The notes under the pieces were generated by a model. It was not told the origin of the DNA. It made no database searches and saw only the letters and a list, made by a program, of their open reading frames with translations. From contig JACMZG010001911.1 in NCBI GenBank assembly GCA_018340805.1, positions 38,352,798-38,416,797 on the forward strand: a stretch of 64,000 nt of DNA, written 5' to 3'. Positions 1 through 31,500 of this stretch are shown here, piece after piece. The position numbers were made by a program, and so were the translations under genes. Origin of the DNA: Microvelia longipes. Taxonomy: Eukaryota; Arthropoda; Insecta; Hemiptera; Veliidae. The stretch's first letter is position 1, and each line of letters starts with the position of its first letter.

Positions 1-16933
<16,933 letters not shown>

Positions 16934-19900
16934 GAAACAGACAATCAAACAGTTAACAAACAAGCTTACTGTTTGTCTCTTTTTAATCCTGGTTTTTTGT
17001 TTTATTTGCCTTTGTGTGCCAAACACTAATAGATACAGAAACAAATATTTATCAAGATTTTTTCTTTTTTAACAATCTTATAGAGTAAATTGTGTTCTTT
17101 AACAACTGATTGTTTGTATCATTTCCGTAATATTAATATGGAAATAATACAGCGGACTCGAGAAAATATTGAATAGCCATAGACAATTTAAATTAAAGAT
17201 TCCTTCACAAGAACACAATTTTATGTTAGAAATAGAAAAATCATGCACCTCATTTTCTCAAATACTTTGAGATAATCAAATGCAAAAGTATGTTTGTAAT
17301 ATTTGTCTGCCCTTCCCGAAATATTATGTCCTTTTGTACTTATACTGTTTTAATTAGGAGGAATTGAGACAATCCTCTTGTGTTGCTATTTTTTAAAGTT
17401 TGTTTTTTTCAAGCTTATTATTATTATTTTTTTTTTGTGAATTGATAATAAAATAAAGAAAAAATATTTTATTTAGAGTGTACATTTTTAAAGCTTTATG
17501 TAAACTAGTGTTTTTTTTAAATTACATGTTTTGTGCTAAATATATAGTTGAAGATGTATATATTTTGCACATTTAATAGATTAAAAAAAGCTGAAATAAA
17601 TTTATACATTGTGTACATTGAATTATAATACACTGTGTAAATATATAAGAACATTATTTTATATTATATCTATGTTGAAAAATAAGTTTTAGTGGAAGAA
17701 AAAAATAAATCATAATGTTAAATTGTTTAAGAAAAAAAGCCTTGTGTTAATTTTTATAAGTTTAGGCGTTAGTTCTAACTATTTTAATTTATAGGCTAAC
17801 TAATAAATGTAGGACATTATTAATCTTTTGAACGACCTCACGAGCATAATTTTTTTGAAGCCAAAAGTGTTTTGTAGTATATTTTATAAAATTGATAATT
17901 TTGGTTTCTAAGGACGCTTCAAACAGATGCTAAGAATAATAAAATAAGTCTTGACTCAATCAACTTAAATTAAACCAGTTGTATCTTAAAATGTATTTTA
18001 AGACATTTTAACATTAATAAAGTACAACTATAGAAATTATATTTCTTATGAACACATTGTTTTTTTTATTTCACTATTGACTATTTTTCAACATGATTAA
18101 AACTATAACTAGGATGGTGTCCTGTTTTTGTTCATTACTAGTATTGTATAAGATAGAATAGATAATAAAAGTGTGATGTCATGCCTTTTTTGTATGAAAA
18201 ATAGGAAAAAAGTTGTACAAATTTATTTCTTTGTTTATTTATTTAATAATTAAATATTATTGAATAATGCCTTACAGTGATGTTTTGTATCAGTGAATAG
18301 TTTGTTGTCTAGGCTTTTGGATCTCTCATTTGAAAATAGTTTGGGTCTTGCAATTTTTGTATTCTCAGGTGGCTTTGTCTTTGTCATACATATTAAGTTT
18401 CATATTAGTAAAAGAAGTTATTATAGAGTTGAAGTAAATATAATTGCTCAACATTAGTCGACTATTTACAAATGCACCAAACAATTATTTTAGACTTTCT
18501 AGAGAATGAAAGTAATTGACATTCAGTGATTTTAATAAAATTCTTAATAATAAGGATTATTATTAGGACGTTTTTGAAATAAAAAGCCATTTTAATTAAC
18601 TTTTTTATTTAATGTTATTATTTTTTCTTGAATGGATTATTTCTGTGGTTATTTTGTTGATCGACTGACTTCTTATTTTTAAATATCTATATCCGAGTTT
18701 CCATGAGTTAAAAATTCATTGCAAATCTTATTTTTTTTTGAGACAGCAATTCAGCTAAAAATTTGTGATTAACTTTAAATAATTACATTTGTAGAGACAG
18801 AGCCATTGAAAATAGACTGCTTTTGAAATTAGGCTAAGTTTGAAAATAATTGGATAACCCCAAAGTATCTATTATAATTATGAATATTTAGACTTATATA
18901 ATGAATTATCTTAGGACAAGACTTAGTATTTAATCTTAGAGAAAGGTTTTATCAATTTGAGATTTATTTCTTCCTCTACTTACTGGTTGGTTACTGTTAA
19001 AACTGTTACAGACAAATGATACATATTTTTAACTTTCCTTCTTCAATTAAATTTTTAATATTTAAAAGTACTTTATCAGTGGAAAAATTGGTTACAAACG
19101 GTTTTATACTAGTACAATTTCCTTGTTTATGACTTAAAAATAAAATGAGGAGCCTTCTATTCTAGTTTTTAGGTTGCTTGAATCACATTGAAGTTTATAG
19201 ACTTATTGATTGTCTAATTAATTTCTTTACAAAGAAATACATTGTAATAGGTGGCTTAGGCTCTACTTTTGATCTGTTTACAAAACATTTACTAATCACA
19301 CTACAAAATTAATTTTATAACATTTTTTCAAAGCTTAAAAAATTTAATAATATTTTTGTGCCAATATTTTTTATTAACTTATTATTTGTCTCTGATATTT
19401 TTGTTTAATTGATTCCTTAACTAATATGCATGATAATTTAACCTCAATTTTTCTAATATTGACTCTTAATATTTTTTATTGCACTTAACAGTATAATATA
19501 GTAATGACGTAGGTAGATGCATAATATGCCAATTTTCAAAATGAAAAACGTCCTGTTTTTTTTATTTTTTAAGTAGCATGATAATTTTTAAAAAATGTAT
19601 TTATTTATGGGCTTCCAGTTATAAAGGAACCGAGAAAAATATTTATAATTTATAAAAATATTTATTATAATGAAATACTATTATTATATTAAAACCATGA
19701 AGTTCTTCCCTCTAGAAATTAATTTTATTATTCCCTTCAGTACGATTCTACTTTCATCAGTATTGATTTAATAAATCTATAAAAATATTATTAATCTGTA
19801 AAATGCTTTGCATATCATATGAATTGGATATCGCTTTATTCATTTTTTGAAGGTATAAAATACTATTTTTCACCCTTGTATTTTTAAGTTATCATTGAAA

Positions 19901-20690
19901 AAATAAATTTACTGAAAAATTGAAAAAAATAAATGTCTGAATTTTTTGTTATAGTGTACAAAATATAATTTTGTATCATTGACTATTAATTGAAATATAA
20001 ATATGCTTTTTTGAAAACCATTCTGATTGCAATTTTTGTTTGTTTTTGTTGTCCTTATGCTTTTTAATGCCTTATTGTTTGGTGTTCTGCTTAACTACAA
20101 ATTTTAACTTATTTTACTTTGTAATATTTATGACATAACCTAGTGTTCAGTGAATTTAAAATCATCTATTATTTCTTGTAAGACATGTTTATCACAAGTG
20201 TTCTCGTATTTTCACGATGTATGGTGGCTGCAAATGTGTCTAAATGTTATTTTTTGTGTCCTATTAAATTTTATTAAGTAAGTTAATATTCTACTATTAT
20301 TTATTTTGAAATGAATCAATTAAATTTAGTGGCAAAAGATCATAAAAACTGTCTTAAGTTCTTTTTGAATTGATACTATATAGCTGCATTGATTATTTTT
20401 AACAAGAAGAATATTGCTGTCTCATGTAACAGGCCTAAGGAAAAATAGATTTATTTTTCTACTTACAAAACTGATTAAAAAATAAAATATATACTTAGTT
20501 GTTATCATTTATAATGATTATGTTTAATAATTTTTCATAAAATATGTGTGAAGATAGCTGTGTTCCACTTCACCAATTCATTTTTTAAAAAAATTTTCAA
20601 TGATTTGACAGCTTGGCCCACTATTTTTTACTATTTTTGAGACGAGTCATTTCTTTACTTTTCTCAGACTTTTTGTTTTTAATTTTTTAG
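16934..20690 (+). other. SERCA 3' UTR of the long form / alternative intron
   Basis: No other coding exon was found. Overlapping AATAAA signals at 17447-17457 are candidate poly(A) signals for the hydrophobic-tail mRNA. The rest is very AT-rich. The same interval would be intron for transcripts that use the donor at 16850. Confidence 0.6.
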
Positions 20691-20770
20691 GTAACGATGC
20701 ATACCGTGATAAATATAGAGAATCTGATGTAGATGGCCATCAATTCACTGAAAATAAAAAACATAACTAG
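20691..20770 (+). CDS. SERCA: candidate alternative terminal coding exon of SERCA (hydrophilic tail)
   Basis: A T-rich tract and AG at 20689-20690 precede an open stretch that continues the frame from the donor after 16850 (GAC G|GT AAC GAT). It encodes about 26 residues, starting GNDAYRDKYRES and ending TENKKHN, then TAG at 20768-20770. The tail is strongly charged with no hydrophobic helix, the opposite of the tail read through at 16851-16933. I know of no family match to this peptide, so the call rests on phase, splice site and open frame only. The surroundings are stop-rich, which makes a coincidental 26-codon opening at a good acceptor unlikely but not impossible. Confidence 0.6.
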
Positions 20771-23700
20771 TCCCTTCTTTTTTTAAAACCTAATTGCTGA
20801 TTTTTTCCTGCATGCTTCTTAATTTGACTGAACAGCCTGATTTATTTTATTCTTCCTGTGTTTACTTTTGAGCCTAAGTTTACTTTAACAACTAATCGTA
20901 GGAATTAAATAGACCATAATATGATTTACATGAAAGGTTTACTTAGCACTTTACCTATAGACTCATGGTGGATCTTAAAATTGTTAAAATTCACTCATTT
21001 GTCATTTTGATGATTCCAAATAACAAAGTAGTCCATTTCTTCCTTTTTTCTATTAATTTCTTACACTTGTTTTGATAATCTTTGTCTCCATGATCGAATA
21101 TTACACTAGAAATAGGTGACAAATGAGGCATCAAGTAACTATAACTAATTATTGTGATATTTTGCTTTAAACCCAGAGCAAAAATAATCTTGCAAAAATG
21201 AATTTTACGTCCATTAGCTAGATAACAGATTTGTAATTTATGTTATGATAATTCTATAATTAGATATTTCAATGAATACTACTTCAGAAATTACTTGGTG
21301 TCTTATTGGTGCTTAATTTTAGTGATATTTATATTTGCTATTAGATGTGATTTTTAAGATGGATGTTTGAACAGTGGGTAGAAAATTCATTTTCAGTGTC
21401 AATTTGATACTGTTTATATTGTTGAATATTCCGCTACAATCTGAAGAAATTTTCATTTTTTTAGTTATAACTGTAAAATAAACAGTGTTAAAAATTTCTT
21501 TAAGTTTCACTATCTTAAAAAATTTGCTTCTGAATGACCTTTCTTGGAAAACAATGATTAAAGATATGCTTTCTTTAAAGGCTCATAGTATTTACTTGCA
21601 TCTTCTGTAGCTTCTTTTCTTTTCCTTTAACTTAAATAACTGCTTATTTAAATAGTGCATGTTTATATGTTTTTTGTTGTATTAAAATAATGATAACTTT
21701 ACTATTTAATGAAGGCAAACAAATTTTTTTATCAATTAATACATCTTGTGCGAAAAACTACTCTACACAAAGTACTCAATTTTATAATTATATTTGAGTA
21801 TTTTAGAATGGCCAAAACAGCAGGATTAAACTCCTAAACCAATATTTATAATTAAAAAATATATGAACTCAAAATACTTCCTTTGCATCTTCCTTTCTTT
21901 TACTCTTTTTTATCCAACTTGGGTTTTTAAAAATAGAAATTATGAAGAGTAATTTTGTTTGATTTTACTTACTACAATATGTGATATCCATTAATTTTCT
22001 ATTTTTTGGTTAAGTATTAATTAAATTATAATTTTATTGAAGTAGACTTTATTTATGCTTATTAAAAATTAAAAATACTATTTAATAAGTGTTAATGAGT
22101 AATATGGGCATTCAGCACTTTTACTGAATAGCCTCACCTTTTTTTACAAAGCAATCATTTTAAATAATCATCTTACCTTTTATAATGTTCTCATCATACT
22201 TCAAAATATGTTTAGCTTAGTAAAACATCAAAATATCTTGATAGCTTTCGATAGTCTTTGTTTAAAATAATAAACCTTTTGTGGAAGTAGTTTGATATTT
22301 TTTTGGACGTATATGCCTACTCCACTGCTAAGTTTCTTTCTTAAAAATATTTATTTGTAATTTACTGTGAATTTTAATTAATGCATTGTGTCATGGTATT
22401 ATACCATTGCATTGTTTATGTATCTATAACTTAGCGTAGTATTAAATATAATGCTCATTTAGAATTTTTAAATTTAGTGAAGCTCAATAATTTATTATAT
22501 AGATGGCAGGACCAATAATCTAAATAATATTTAATAGATAAGCATAAATAAAGGGAAACATTTAATTCATCTAGTTATTTGTTGTCTTATACATCATTTT
22601 TTAACATTATTAAATTTGATGTAAGCACTGGATAATCGTTAAACTTTCTGAACTTAATATATAACTTTGCTCTGAGAGCAAATAGTATTCGCACTGAATC
22701 CCTCCATTAATATCTGCCATGAAATAATTTGTAAAATTAATAAAATTACTCTTTATTCTTTTTTTGTTTTTATAGTATTAGTAGGAGTTATTTCTATTGA
22801 TAATTATTATTATATTTTGACCCAAATAGTTTAATATTAACCAAAATATGATTAGAAAAGATATTCGAATTTCAAATGTTAACTTGAACAATAAAAATGT
22901 AGATTTTAATTAAAACTCGATATAGAATTAAATAATTTAGAATTTGTCAATGAAAGATTTAGTTGCATCGTCTTAGCCAGTTTAGCTCTCTTTTCACCCT
23001 TTACTGGCTTATCACCTTTTTATTTATTTTCGATGGCATATTATTTCTGATATTCCTAATTTTTGATGCAAATGATCCCCCTTTTAATGTTTTATAATGT
23101 ATGAATATTATAGGCTTTTTTATTTTCAATCAATGAAGTTGTATATTTTTAATTGTTTATTTGATTTGTTTTTATAAAATTAAAAAATAATTTACTCTTA
23201 TTCTGTGCATGAAGTAGGTTATTATAAGTTTAGTTTCATTACATTAGTATGTATGTGTTATATTTAACTCACTATTCAAAAGAACAACAATTTATCCAAT
23301 ATTTTAAGGGAAATTATTGTATTAGATGGCTTTAAAGGGTTTAAGAAGTGTAATACCTCGCGTTGGACTTCAGAATATTGCAACATTTATTCACTGCTTA
23401 GCAAACTGATTCTAAATAAAAATAAGTACATTTTTCTTCAATAGACAATTTGGAATTTTACTTTTTCATTTAAAGTTGTAAATATAATTTATTTAGATTA
23501 AAAATGTATGTTTAGGTTGAATAATTCTTTATCATTGATCCATAATTATTTTTATTTTATAAAATTGTTAATTTTAGTTTGGTTTATTTGTTCAGTTAAT
23601 GAAATAATAGAGAAATTTTGTACTATTCTTTTTTTATTTAAAATTAAATTATAAAAAAGAGGTTATACTCATGAGTAAGTTATTTCATAAATAACATTTA

Positions 23701-24835
23701 TTATTAAAACAATTATGAAAATATTATTTTGTCAAATATATAAGTAATATTTTGATTATAATTATCTTTAATTAATCTATTACATTTTTTTGCAAAATTT
23801 CTCTTAAATATTTATTTTTTGTTGGAAATAGGACTTTTTATGTTTTTTAGTAATAACATTTTTAAATAATGTTGTATATTTAATAATACTATATACATTA
23901 TATATTTATAATAATTAAATTAAGTAAAAATTATTAAATAAAAAAAAGTTCAGCAAAATATACCTTAGTTGAACTTGTGTGATTAATTTAAAATGTATTT
24001 TTTCTAACCTCATTGATTTTTTTGGCTTGATTTTTATTTTTCTAGATCTAACATAATTTATCTTGGTATACAGATTACATCACAAAATGACGCTCAATGA
24101 AAACATAACAACGCATAATAAAACAATCAAGGAAAACTTTTTCTAGGATTCCAAATATTTTGATTGATTTTATTACAGTTTTCTTAACATTTAGGAAGTT
24201 AATTTTACCTTAGTTGTTCAATTATTTACAACCAAAACTAACACTTTTAAAACTAATTAAAAAATGTTTTAAAATTGCTATTCAACTCTGGCCAGGTTGT
24301 AAACTTTGGAATAGAAGTAATAAGCCAGCTGGTGTGTAATTAATTTTACTTATTCAGTCTCATGTTTTATGGATGTGGATTAAAAATAATAGCTGTAATT
24401 TTATATAAACTTTTACGAGTTTAAAAACAAAATATTATTACAAATTTTAGTATGATGATCTATACTGTTTCTAACAGCTCCAATTGATGATATAAACACT
24501 CTATATTATCAATAAAATATCAGTTCTTTGTAACAAACGTTGTTTTATGGTTCAAATGATGTCCAATAATAATAACTTATCAATATATACTTACTTTTGC
24601 TAAATTTCTTAGTTGAAGTCATCTATTATGCAAGCGTAGATAAATCTCGAGTTCCCATATCTATAAGACAAAATATTGTGTTCAAATGTTTTCTTATCTG
24701 CCACAATTTATAGGAATATTTATCAATACAAACTGTACAAGTTCTTCATATTATAAAATATATTTTACTATTTTTTTGTTTTTCGCTTTAACTAACAAAA
24801 GATTGATTTATTTTTATTATTCCCTCATTTTGCAG

Positions 24836-24871
24836 TGTGCTAACATATTATTAGCTTAATTATTCAAGAAG
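24836..24871 (+). other. possible optional mini-exon between SERCA terminal exons
   Basis: A pyrimidine-rich tract and TGCAG end at 24835, and AG|GTAAGT follows at 24870-24877, so 36 bp are bracketed by strong splice signals. Joined to the donor after 16850 it would read GAC GTG TGC TAA, a two-residue tail. It could instead be a 3' UTR exon or chance. Confidence 0.3.
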
Positions 24872-25337
24872 GTAAGTATATTTTAATTAATATTGTGTGA
24901 ATTAACTTAAGTTTGTTAACTTCCCTGCCTTTTTTTATTCATTATACTTTTTTCAAATGAGTTACTCGACAATTTAAAAAAAAGATGAGTAGAGTGTCTA
25001 CTCATCATACTAACATGTTTTCCAATTCCAGATGTAACTATTCTTTATTGCAGATTAAGAATGGTTTCTAAAATGTTGGAGGCTGATTAAATTACTAAGC
25101 TGAATATTGCTGAAATCAGTATAGTGTGATATCTTAATTTATTTATTTATCGTTTGTATAGATGCCTTGTATACAATGAAAAAATGTAATCAAACTTAAA
25201 TGATTTTAATTTTTTGAAGACAGATATTTCATCTATTAACACAGTAGTACCAATTTTCTCCCCTTTATTCTAAGCCAAGTATTAAAATTTTATGGTCACG
25301 CAAAACTAATTATTGTCCATTTCATTTTTGTTTACAG

Positions 25338-25369
25338 TTGGCGAGCCTGTCAAAGACACGTGGAAGTAA
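25338..25369 (+). CDS. SERCA: candidate alternative terminal coding exon of SERCA (short tail)
   Basis: The acceptor TTTACAG ends at 25337. In the phase left by the donor after 16850 the exon reads VGEPVKDTWK then TAA at 25367-25369, giving a protein about 18 residues shorter than the hydrophobic form and of typical SERCA length. Overlapping AATAAA signals from 26361 could terminate this transcript. The intron would be about 8.5 kb. Phase agreement and an early in-frame stop support it; the exon is short, so chance cannot be excluded. Confidence 0.58.
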
Positions 25370-28300
25370 GGGGGATGTACTGCATCAATTTTATTGTTTT
25401 TTGAAAAACAAATATTTTTCCTTCAAAACCCCTATATTTGACTTTCTCATTCATACCATAAGTATTTAAAAGAGAAAGTATTCTTTTTAAATCACTATTA
25501 TTTTCAGACTTATAACATTTTAATTTTTTATTTTCATTTTTATGTTTTTTGTTTATGTTAGATTTTTAATTTTTTGTTGTTGTACATATGAAAACTTATC
25601 ATTCTCATGTATAAAAAGATAAAAAAAATAAAAAAAATATCATTCTTAATTTTAAAAGTAGCATTTAAAATTTTATAACATCCTAGCTACTATTGTTTAT
25701 TTTTATTAGCTCTAGTCATTATTTTTTATTTAATTAGGGAATGAATTTAAGCTGTATAAAGCCAACTAATTAACACTTTTATTCCTTTTATTTTTTTCTC
25801 GAAATCTAGATTTAAATACGATAAAACAATTCCAATTAAATTTATTATGTAAGTATATTAATTGACAAAAATAGCATTTATTTCAGATTTATATTGAAAT
25901 AGATGATCTATTGTGTTTATAATTAATATAATGATGTAATAAGATTTAAACATAAAATGTATAAAAACGTTGGTGAGTTGAAGTAGATGGGCGGGTCCTT
26001 TTAAAGTACCTTCATTTTTTTAATTTCTAACCCTTTCACCTTAGTTTTATAAAAAAAAACTTCATCATTCTTTTTATTTTATGTCATTTTAATTATCATC
26101 TTTTGAGATAAGTTATAAATAATGTATAATAAAAACTTAAGCGATTGTAAAGAAATCTATTTCTTTTACAATCCAATAAGATAAAGACAATCACTTCATG
26201 TAAAAAAAATAAATAAAATGTAAAAAAAATTAAGGTTTGTAAGCCCTTCTATTCTTTGAGATTCCATCTTAGGTGCTTTAAAAGAAAATCTTTATTTTAC
26301 AAATTCTGTTTGTTGTGCATTTTATAACATCTATTTAAATGTATATTTTAAATAATGGACAATAAATAAAGATTTTTGACCAAATTTGTTTTTATGATGG
26401 TGGTTTAAATAAGTTTATCGCTATAGTGGTGGTGATGAACATATCTCTATAAAGAATCAGCTCAAAAAATATGTAGATAAAAATAGTCCTCGTTATTCTG
26501 TGCAAGAAAAGGTTAGTTCCGTTGTCTGTTAACAGGAATTTGGTAGTTTCACTATGCCAACTTGGGAATGGTCTTCTGTCATCATTTGCCAACTATTCCT
26601 CGCACATCACTGATTTATCCAAATATTTTCTTTATAAAATAGTAACCATTTTCAAGTAGATACTCATGTTGTTAAAATGAGTTTTGTTTTTTAAATTTAT
26701 TAAAAAAATTATTTAAAGAAAATGGTAATAAAGAACGAGGTTATTTCACAATATTAACTTAAAAAAGTGGGAAGAATGTTATGGCAAGGAGAGTTAGTTT
26801 CAGAGCTGCCACTAGAGACTAGCACCATGTTCATCCCCACCTTATATTTGATGCTCTCATATACCTTCCGACATTCTATACCTATTATATTCTTTGGATT
26901 AGCAGCATTATTTTCTAAAGAAAAATTATTTTTATAATACAACTACTATAAAAATTAATATCACTTGTAATATTAATTTTTTTATCATAAATAGAGTGAG
27001 TATAAAAATTTTATACAAACTAGTGGAGTCATCATAACCTTTTCAATCTTAAATTGTTGTCTCATATTTTTATCAAGCAGAAATTGGAGAATGATATTCA
27101 GGTGTGACAGATTTCTTTTACAGAAAGCAGCAATAGCTGGAAAACTAATTTTTAACCAGTTAAGGATAGGGTTAAGCAATATACATGAATCTTAAAATGG
27201 TAAGTATTAAAACAACAGCAAAAAGGTTCATATTATGGTATACTCTAACTTGAAAGTTACCATGGGAAAATACAAGTTGGCAATCTATTGTCATACAAGA
27301 AACATTGCTAAAAAATGTTTTAGAATGAGCATAAATGGAGTCCCATGATGATGATGACTTCTTGTCATGGTCGAAAGCGCTCTGTTTACTTTTAATAAAA
27401 TCTATAACTGTGGAGAGACTTTTTATTCTTTTGTTCTATTGCTAAAAAATGTTTATTTAAGCTCCAGGCAGACAAATTGGTGGGGGTTGATACCGATTTT
27501 ATGTGACAAGCTCAATTAGAAGCAGAGATAGTTGGGGTTGTGCATATGAAATGTACTACCCTGTATAAAATATGCTCCCTAATAAAATATGACACTGTCA
27601 TCGCTAAATGTCGTCAGAAAATGGCACAACAGTTTAGTAACTTTTCTCTAAACCACAAAATTATATATCCAACAGTACAGAATACATAGAGGAGTATATC
27701 CAACAGCTCTACTGAAACATATGAAACTTTTTGTATATTTCACAGCCCTGATTAGGACTTTTGAAAGTGAGATTACAGGAACTTCATCAGGGCCAGCCTG
27801 TGCAGTGCTTAGCTTCTCAACTTAAATATAAGAACATGGCCGTATTATAATCCTATGTTATACCGCTACCTGGAGCAAAAGTTAATTCGTAAATGTAGTA
27901 AAAAGTAGCAAAGTGCACATACAGGCACCTTTTTTTATTTTATTTAACGTTCCTTACAACTCCGATAGACCTGGTGAATGCACACTAAACTCTTTTAAGC
28001 CAGAAAGTGAAGTCGCTGGACTGTTACTTTTGTCATGACTTACAGGTCCAAATTAATTTCAGCTATATCTCTAGATACACTCTTGTTGTAGTTGTGATAA
28101 ACATCTAAATAAAAAAATAAAATTTGGGTACTGAAAATTATACATTTGACAAAAAAAAGGATGTAACACTTTTTCTTAGCACAAAGTCTTTGAAGAAGAA
28201 TGGGGCGCAAAAAAATAAGTAAGTTTACAAGATAGTAACAAAATTTAGAGTAACACATTTTTAATTATTAGAAACAAAAATCAACAATAACCATATTTAA

Positions 28301-28543
28301 ATTAACAATATCACAGTACAATCACCATGTTGATATAGTAAAATAAAAATAGTATTAATATCATTAACTACACAATGGCACGTTAGTTATAGTGTTCTTC
28401 TCTCTCTGTAAAAAGAGGACTGTTAGTTTTTAATTATTTCTTTATACAATACGCTGTTAATAATTTAATGCTAAATACATTTTTGAGTATGGCAATAATA
28501 TCAAACAAATACTAATGTATGAGCAAGATTCATGTAAAGAAGG

Positions 28544-31500
28544 TCAAGAAGACTTGGTTTTCCTATTTTCCTCGGCTTGTCTTTTTTTTAGAGCCAAGAA
28601 AATTGCCCAGAAAAATCCGACGATATTGACAAATAAGACTCTGAACTGTAAAAAATGTAAATTATTTTGTTTTAAAAATTATTGTACCACATGTAACTAA
28701 GATGACATAAATTAAAGGATGGCTGTAACTGTTAACTTGCAACATGCACAAATGTAATTTTTAATTTAACATAGTTCTGAGAGAAGCAGCAATTAAAATT
28801 GTAAATAAATATAATGTCAACAAACTTGAGACATATTTCCATTTGATCAAGAATTGCCTAAACAAAGTGATCTTACACTTTGGCCGCCTCGCAGCCATGT
28901 GGTTGTTTTCCTATATCAGTTTGTCATATTACTAGTTTATGTAACTGGCATACTGCCACGATATCAGCGAATTTTCAAATGTTTTGGTCAAAACGTGATT
29001 TGTTTACATTATGATAAATATGTCAATAAATAAAACCGGAACTAATATTGATAATATAATGTAATTTTATATTATTGTTAACCATACATAGTTGTACATG
29101 TAAATGATTTCAGGTTGATCTAAACACTTTTTGGAGATTAGTGATTTTTTGAAATGTTTGTGGGTCAATGACATCACACATACTTCATAAACAAAAGGGT
29201 TCATGACATTAACAAGGTTGATTTTTGCATCAAGTTTTATTTTGATCCAAGAAAGTGTTTGAAAGTTATTATGTCCCATATGAGCGATGTTTTTTAAGTA
29301 ATAATGTCAATTTATTGTAGTTTATAGTAGATATTACTGATAACTAATAGAATTAGCTTTATTCTTCCTAGTGGGAGAGAGATATAGAGGAACAAAAATC
29401 TCGTACAAACATTTCATAAAGTCCTCTACTGTTTTGTAACTGTCCAAGGATTAAAACATAGTTACAATTCTTTAAATATATCAAATAGTATTTATATGAT
29501 TTGTGCAGTTTTCAATTAGTTTTTATACTTGAATAATAGCAGATTTTTATCACTTTATGCCTGTTGGGCGTGGTTATCATCTAAAGTATCCAATATTAAG
29601 TTATATATTTAGTTTGATATTAAAGTATTCAATGTCCATGACTTCCAGACCACAAAAAATATTTTTGTGGTATATTTATAAAACCAATTTATATTTTTAA
29701 CAAACACCAATTGAACTAAAATGTATGTTTATGTAACTGAATATATCTAGACAACAATTTATTTAATCTTTACAATTCCAGAAAAGAATTTCAATTCATA
29801 AGAATAAGAATTGGAAATTCAATTCATAAGAATTGGAAATGTCAATTTATAAGAAGACATTTTTCACGGCCTTTTTTTTAAATAAAACAGACTATACATA
29901 CCAAAGGAGGAACGAAAGTCAAATTGATGAATTGAAGTAAGGTCCAATATTGCCAGTTTGCTTTTAGTACAGGCCAATATAGCTTATCTAATATTGATAA
30001 AGCTTCTTTATGATTTTTCCACTAGAAAATATATTTAAAAACTGAATTTAAAAAGAAGAGGTGTTAAGCCGAAGGAATAAAGCCTGTACAATGTCAGGTA
30101 CTTGTTAGACCCTTTACCCTGCAATTGGATTGAGCAAAATTTAGTACCCTTACTCTAGAAATAAATTCATTAGTGGCTCCTATGAGCCATATTAGTTTAC
30201 AACTATGTTGACACCAGATTTCTAAACATGCAATACACCAATGTAGGGTGGGCTTAGAAAAATAAGTAATCCTCACCAATACCCTGTCAAAGAAGAACAA
30301 GGTCAAAAGACAATCCCAGTGAAGCCTAGGGAATTGCTGTTGAAAATATAGGAGCAAAAAAGAAAAAGCACTGGGAGCCAATGTCAAATTACAGCTCTCC
30401 CTAGATAACTGAGCCCCGTAAAACAATAAAACATGTAATTACAAAGAACTAGACCTATAAAATGGAGGGAATGTTGGCTTTGGTGCCAATAAGGTTAAGA
30501 CACACACTATTAATCATCCTATTGGCCACCACCTGATTCAAAGTGATAGTTGTCAGGTTGGCAATACCAATGGAAGGAAAAAGAAAGGGATAAAAAAATT
30601 AACAAAGGATTAGCATGGGAGCCGATTAAAATTATTGATTTCTTTTTTTATTTTTACTTAATTTGTGAAATCAGTTAAAAATTAATAGAACAGCCATCGG
30701 TGCTATAAAAATTGTCACTATTTCATAGATAAATACATTGATTATTCAAGAATTTTAAATATAAAATATCTTATCACTACAGACTTGGATTTGTCCTATT
30801 TAACCCAGAAATAATAAAACTTAAACAAATAATTTAAACAAACATTTTACAAAAAACAGTGATTTTAGTGCATTATTGATTATTTTAGTGATTAAATAAA
30901 ATTAATTAACTATTAATAAATCAAAACACCATCATGGTGAAAACCAGCTTATTATCAGTTAATTTAAATGCCTGTTACAACTAATTTAAACAATTTAATG
31001 GTATAAAAGAGTAGTTTTGTGAGTTTGTGAAAACTAAAATTATGCAAAAGTAAAATTAATTAACAATAAATAAAATAAAACACTATATTGTGATTTTAAC
31101 CTTCATATCACCCAATTTAAATACTCGAGACAACCCATTAAAACCCTATTTTTCAATGAAGTCGTGATTCTTCTGAGTTCATGCGCCCTAAAATTAATTA
31201 ATTTAGGACACTTTGAGAAAAAATTAAAGAAATCTCCATAAGGACAACGATCACTCTTTCGTTAGATTGAATCGCGAATACCCCTAAGGCAACTGGTAAA
31301 AAAGGCCTTAAATTGTGCCTGCATGCCTAGTAGTTCTTCAACCTCTATTACTACTACTAACAAATCCAAAGTGATTACATACCTCAAATCTTGATAATGT
31401 ATAGAGTGAAAAAGCTTGATAGAAAGGAGCAAAAATTAATCTTTCCGTTAAAAATTTTAACATTGACCCAAAACTTGATGATGGGTAAAGTCTTTCCATT

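Larger units (their letters stand above)
20771..28543. other. SERCA 3' region and intergenic DNA
   Basis: Apart from the candidate terminal exons at 24836 and 25338, no protein-coding exon was recognised on either strand. The DNA is very AT-rich with short inverted repeats (for example a 10-bp stem around 24984-25006). After about 26400 base composition is slightly less AT-rich. At about 27540-27580 a segment ending ACCCTGTATAA resembles one at about 31750-31790, suggesting a small dispersed element. Confidence 0.6.

Noticed and set aside
30094..30426. 110-codon minus-strand open frame in intron 3 of the minus-strand PXMP2-like gene
   Set aside because: No recognisable domain or splice continuity. 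The flanking exons join in frame without it. The less AT-rich composition suggests a repeat fragment, but no second copy is visible.
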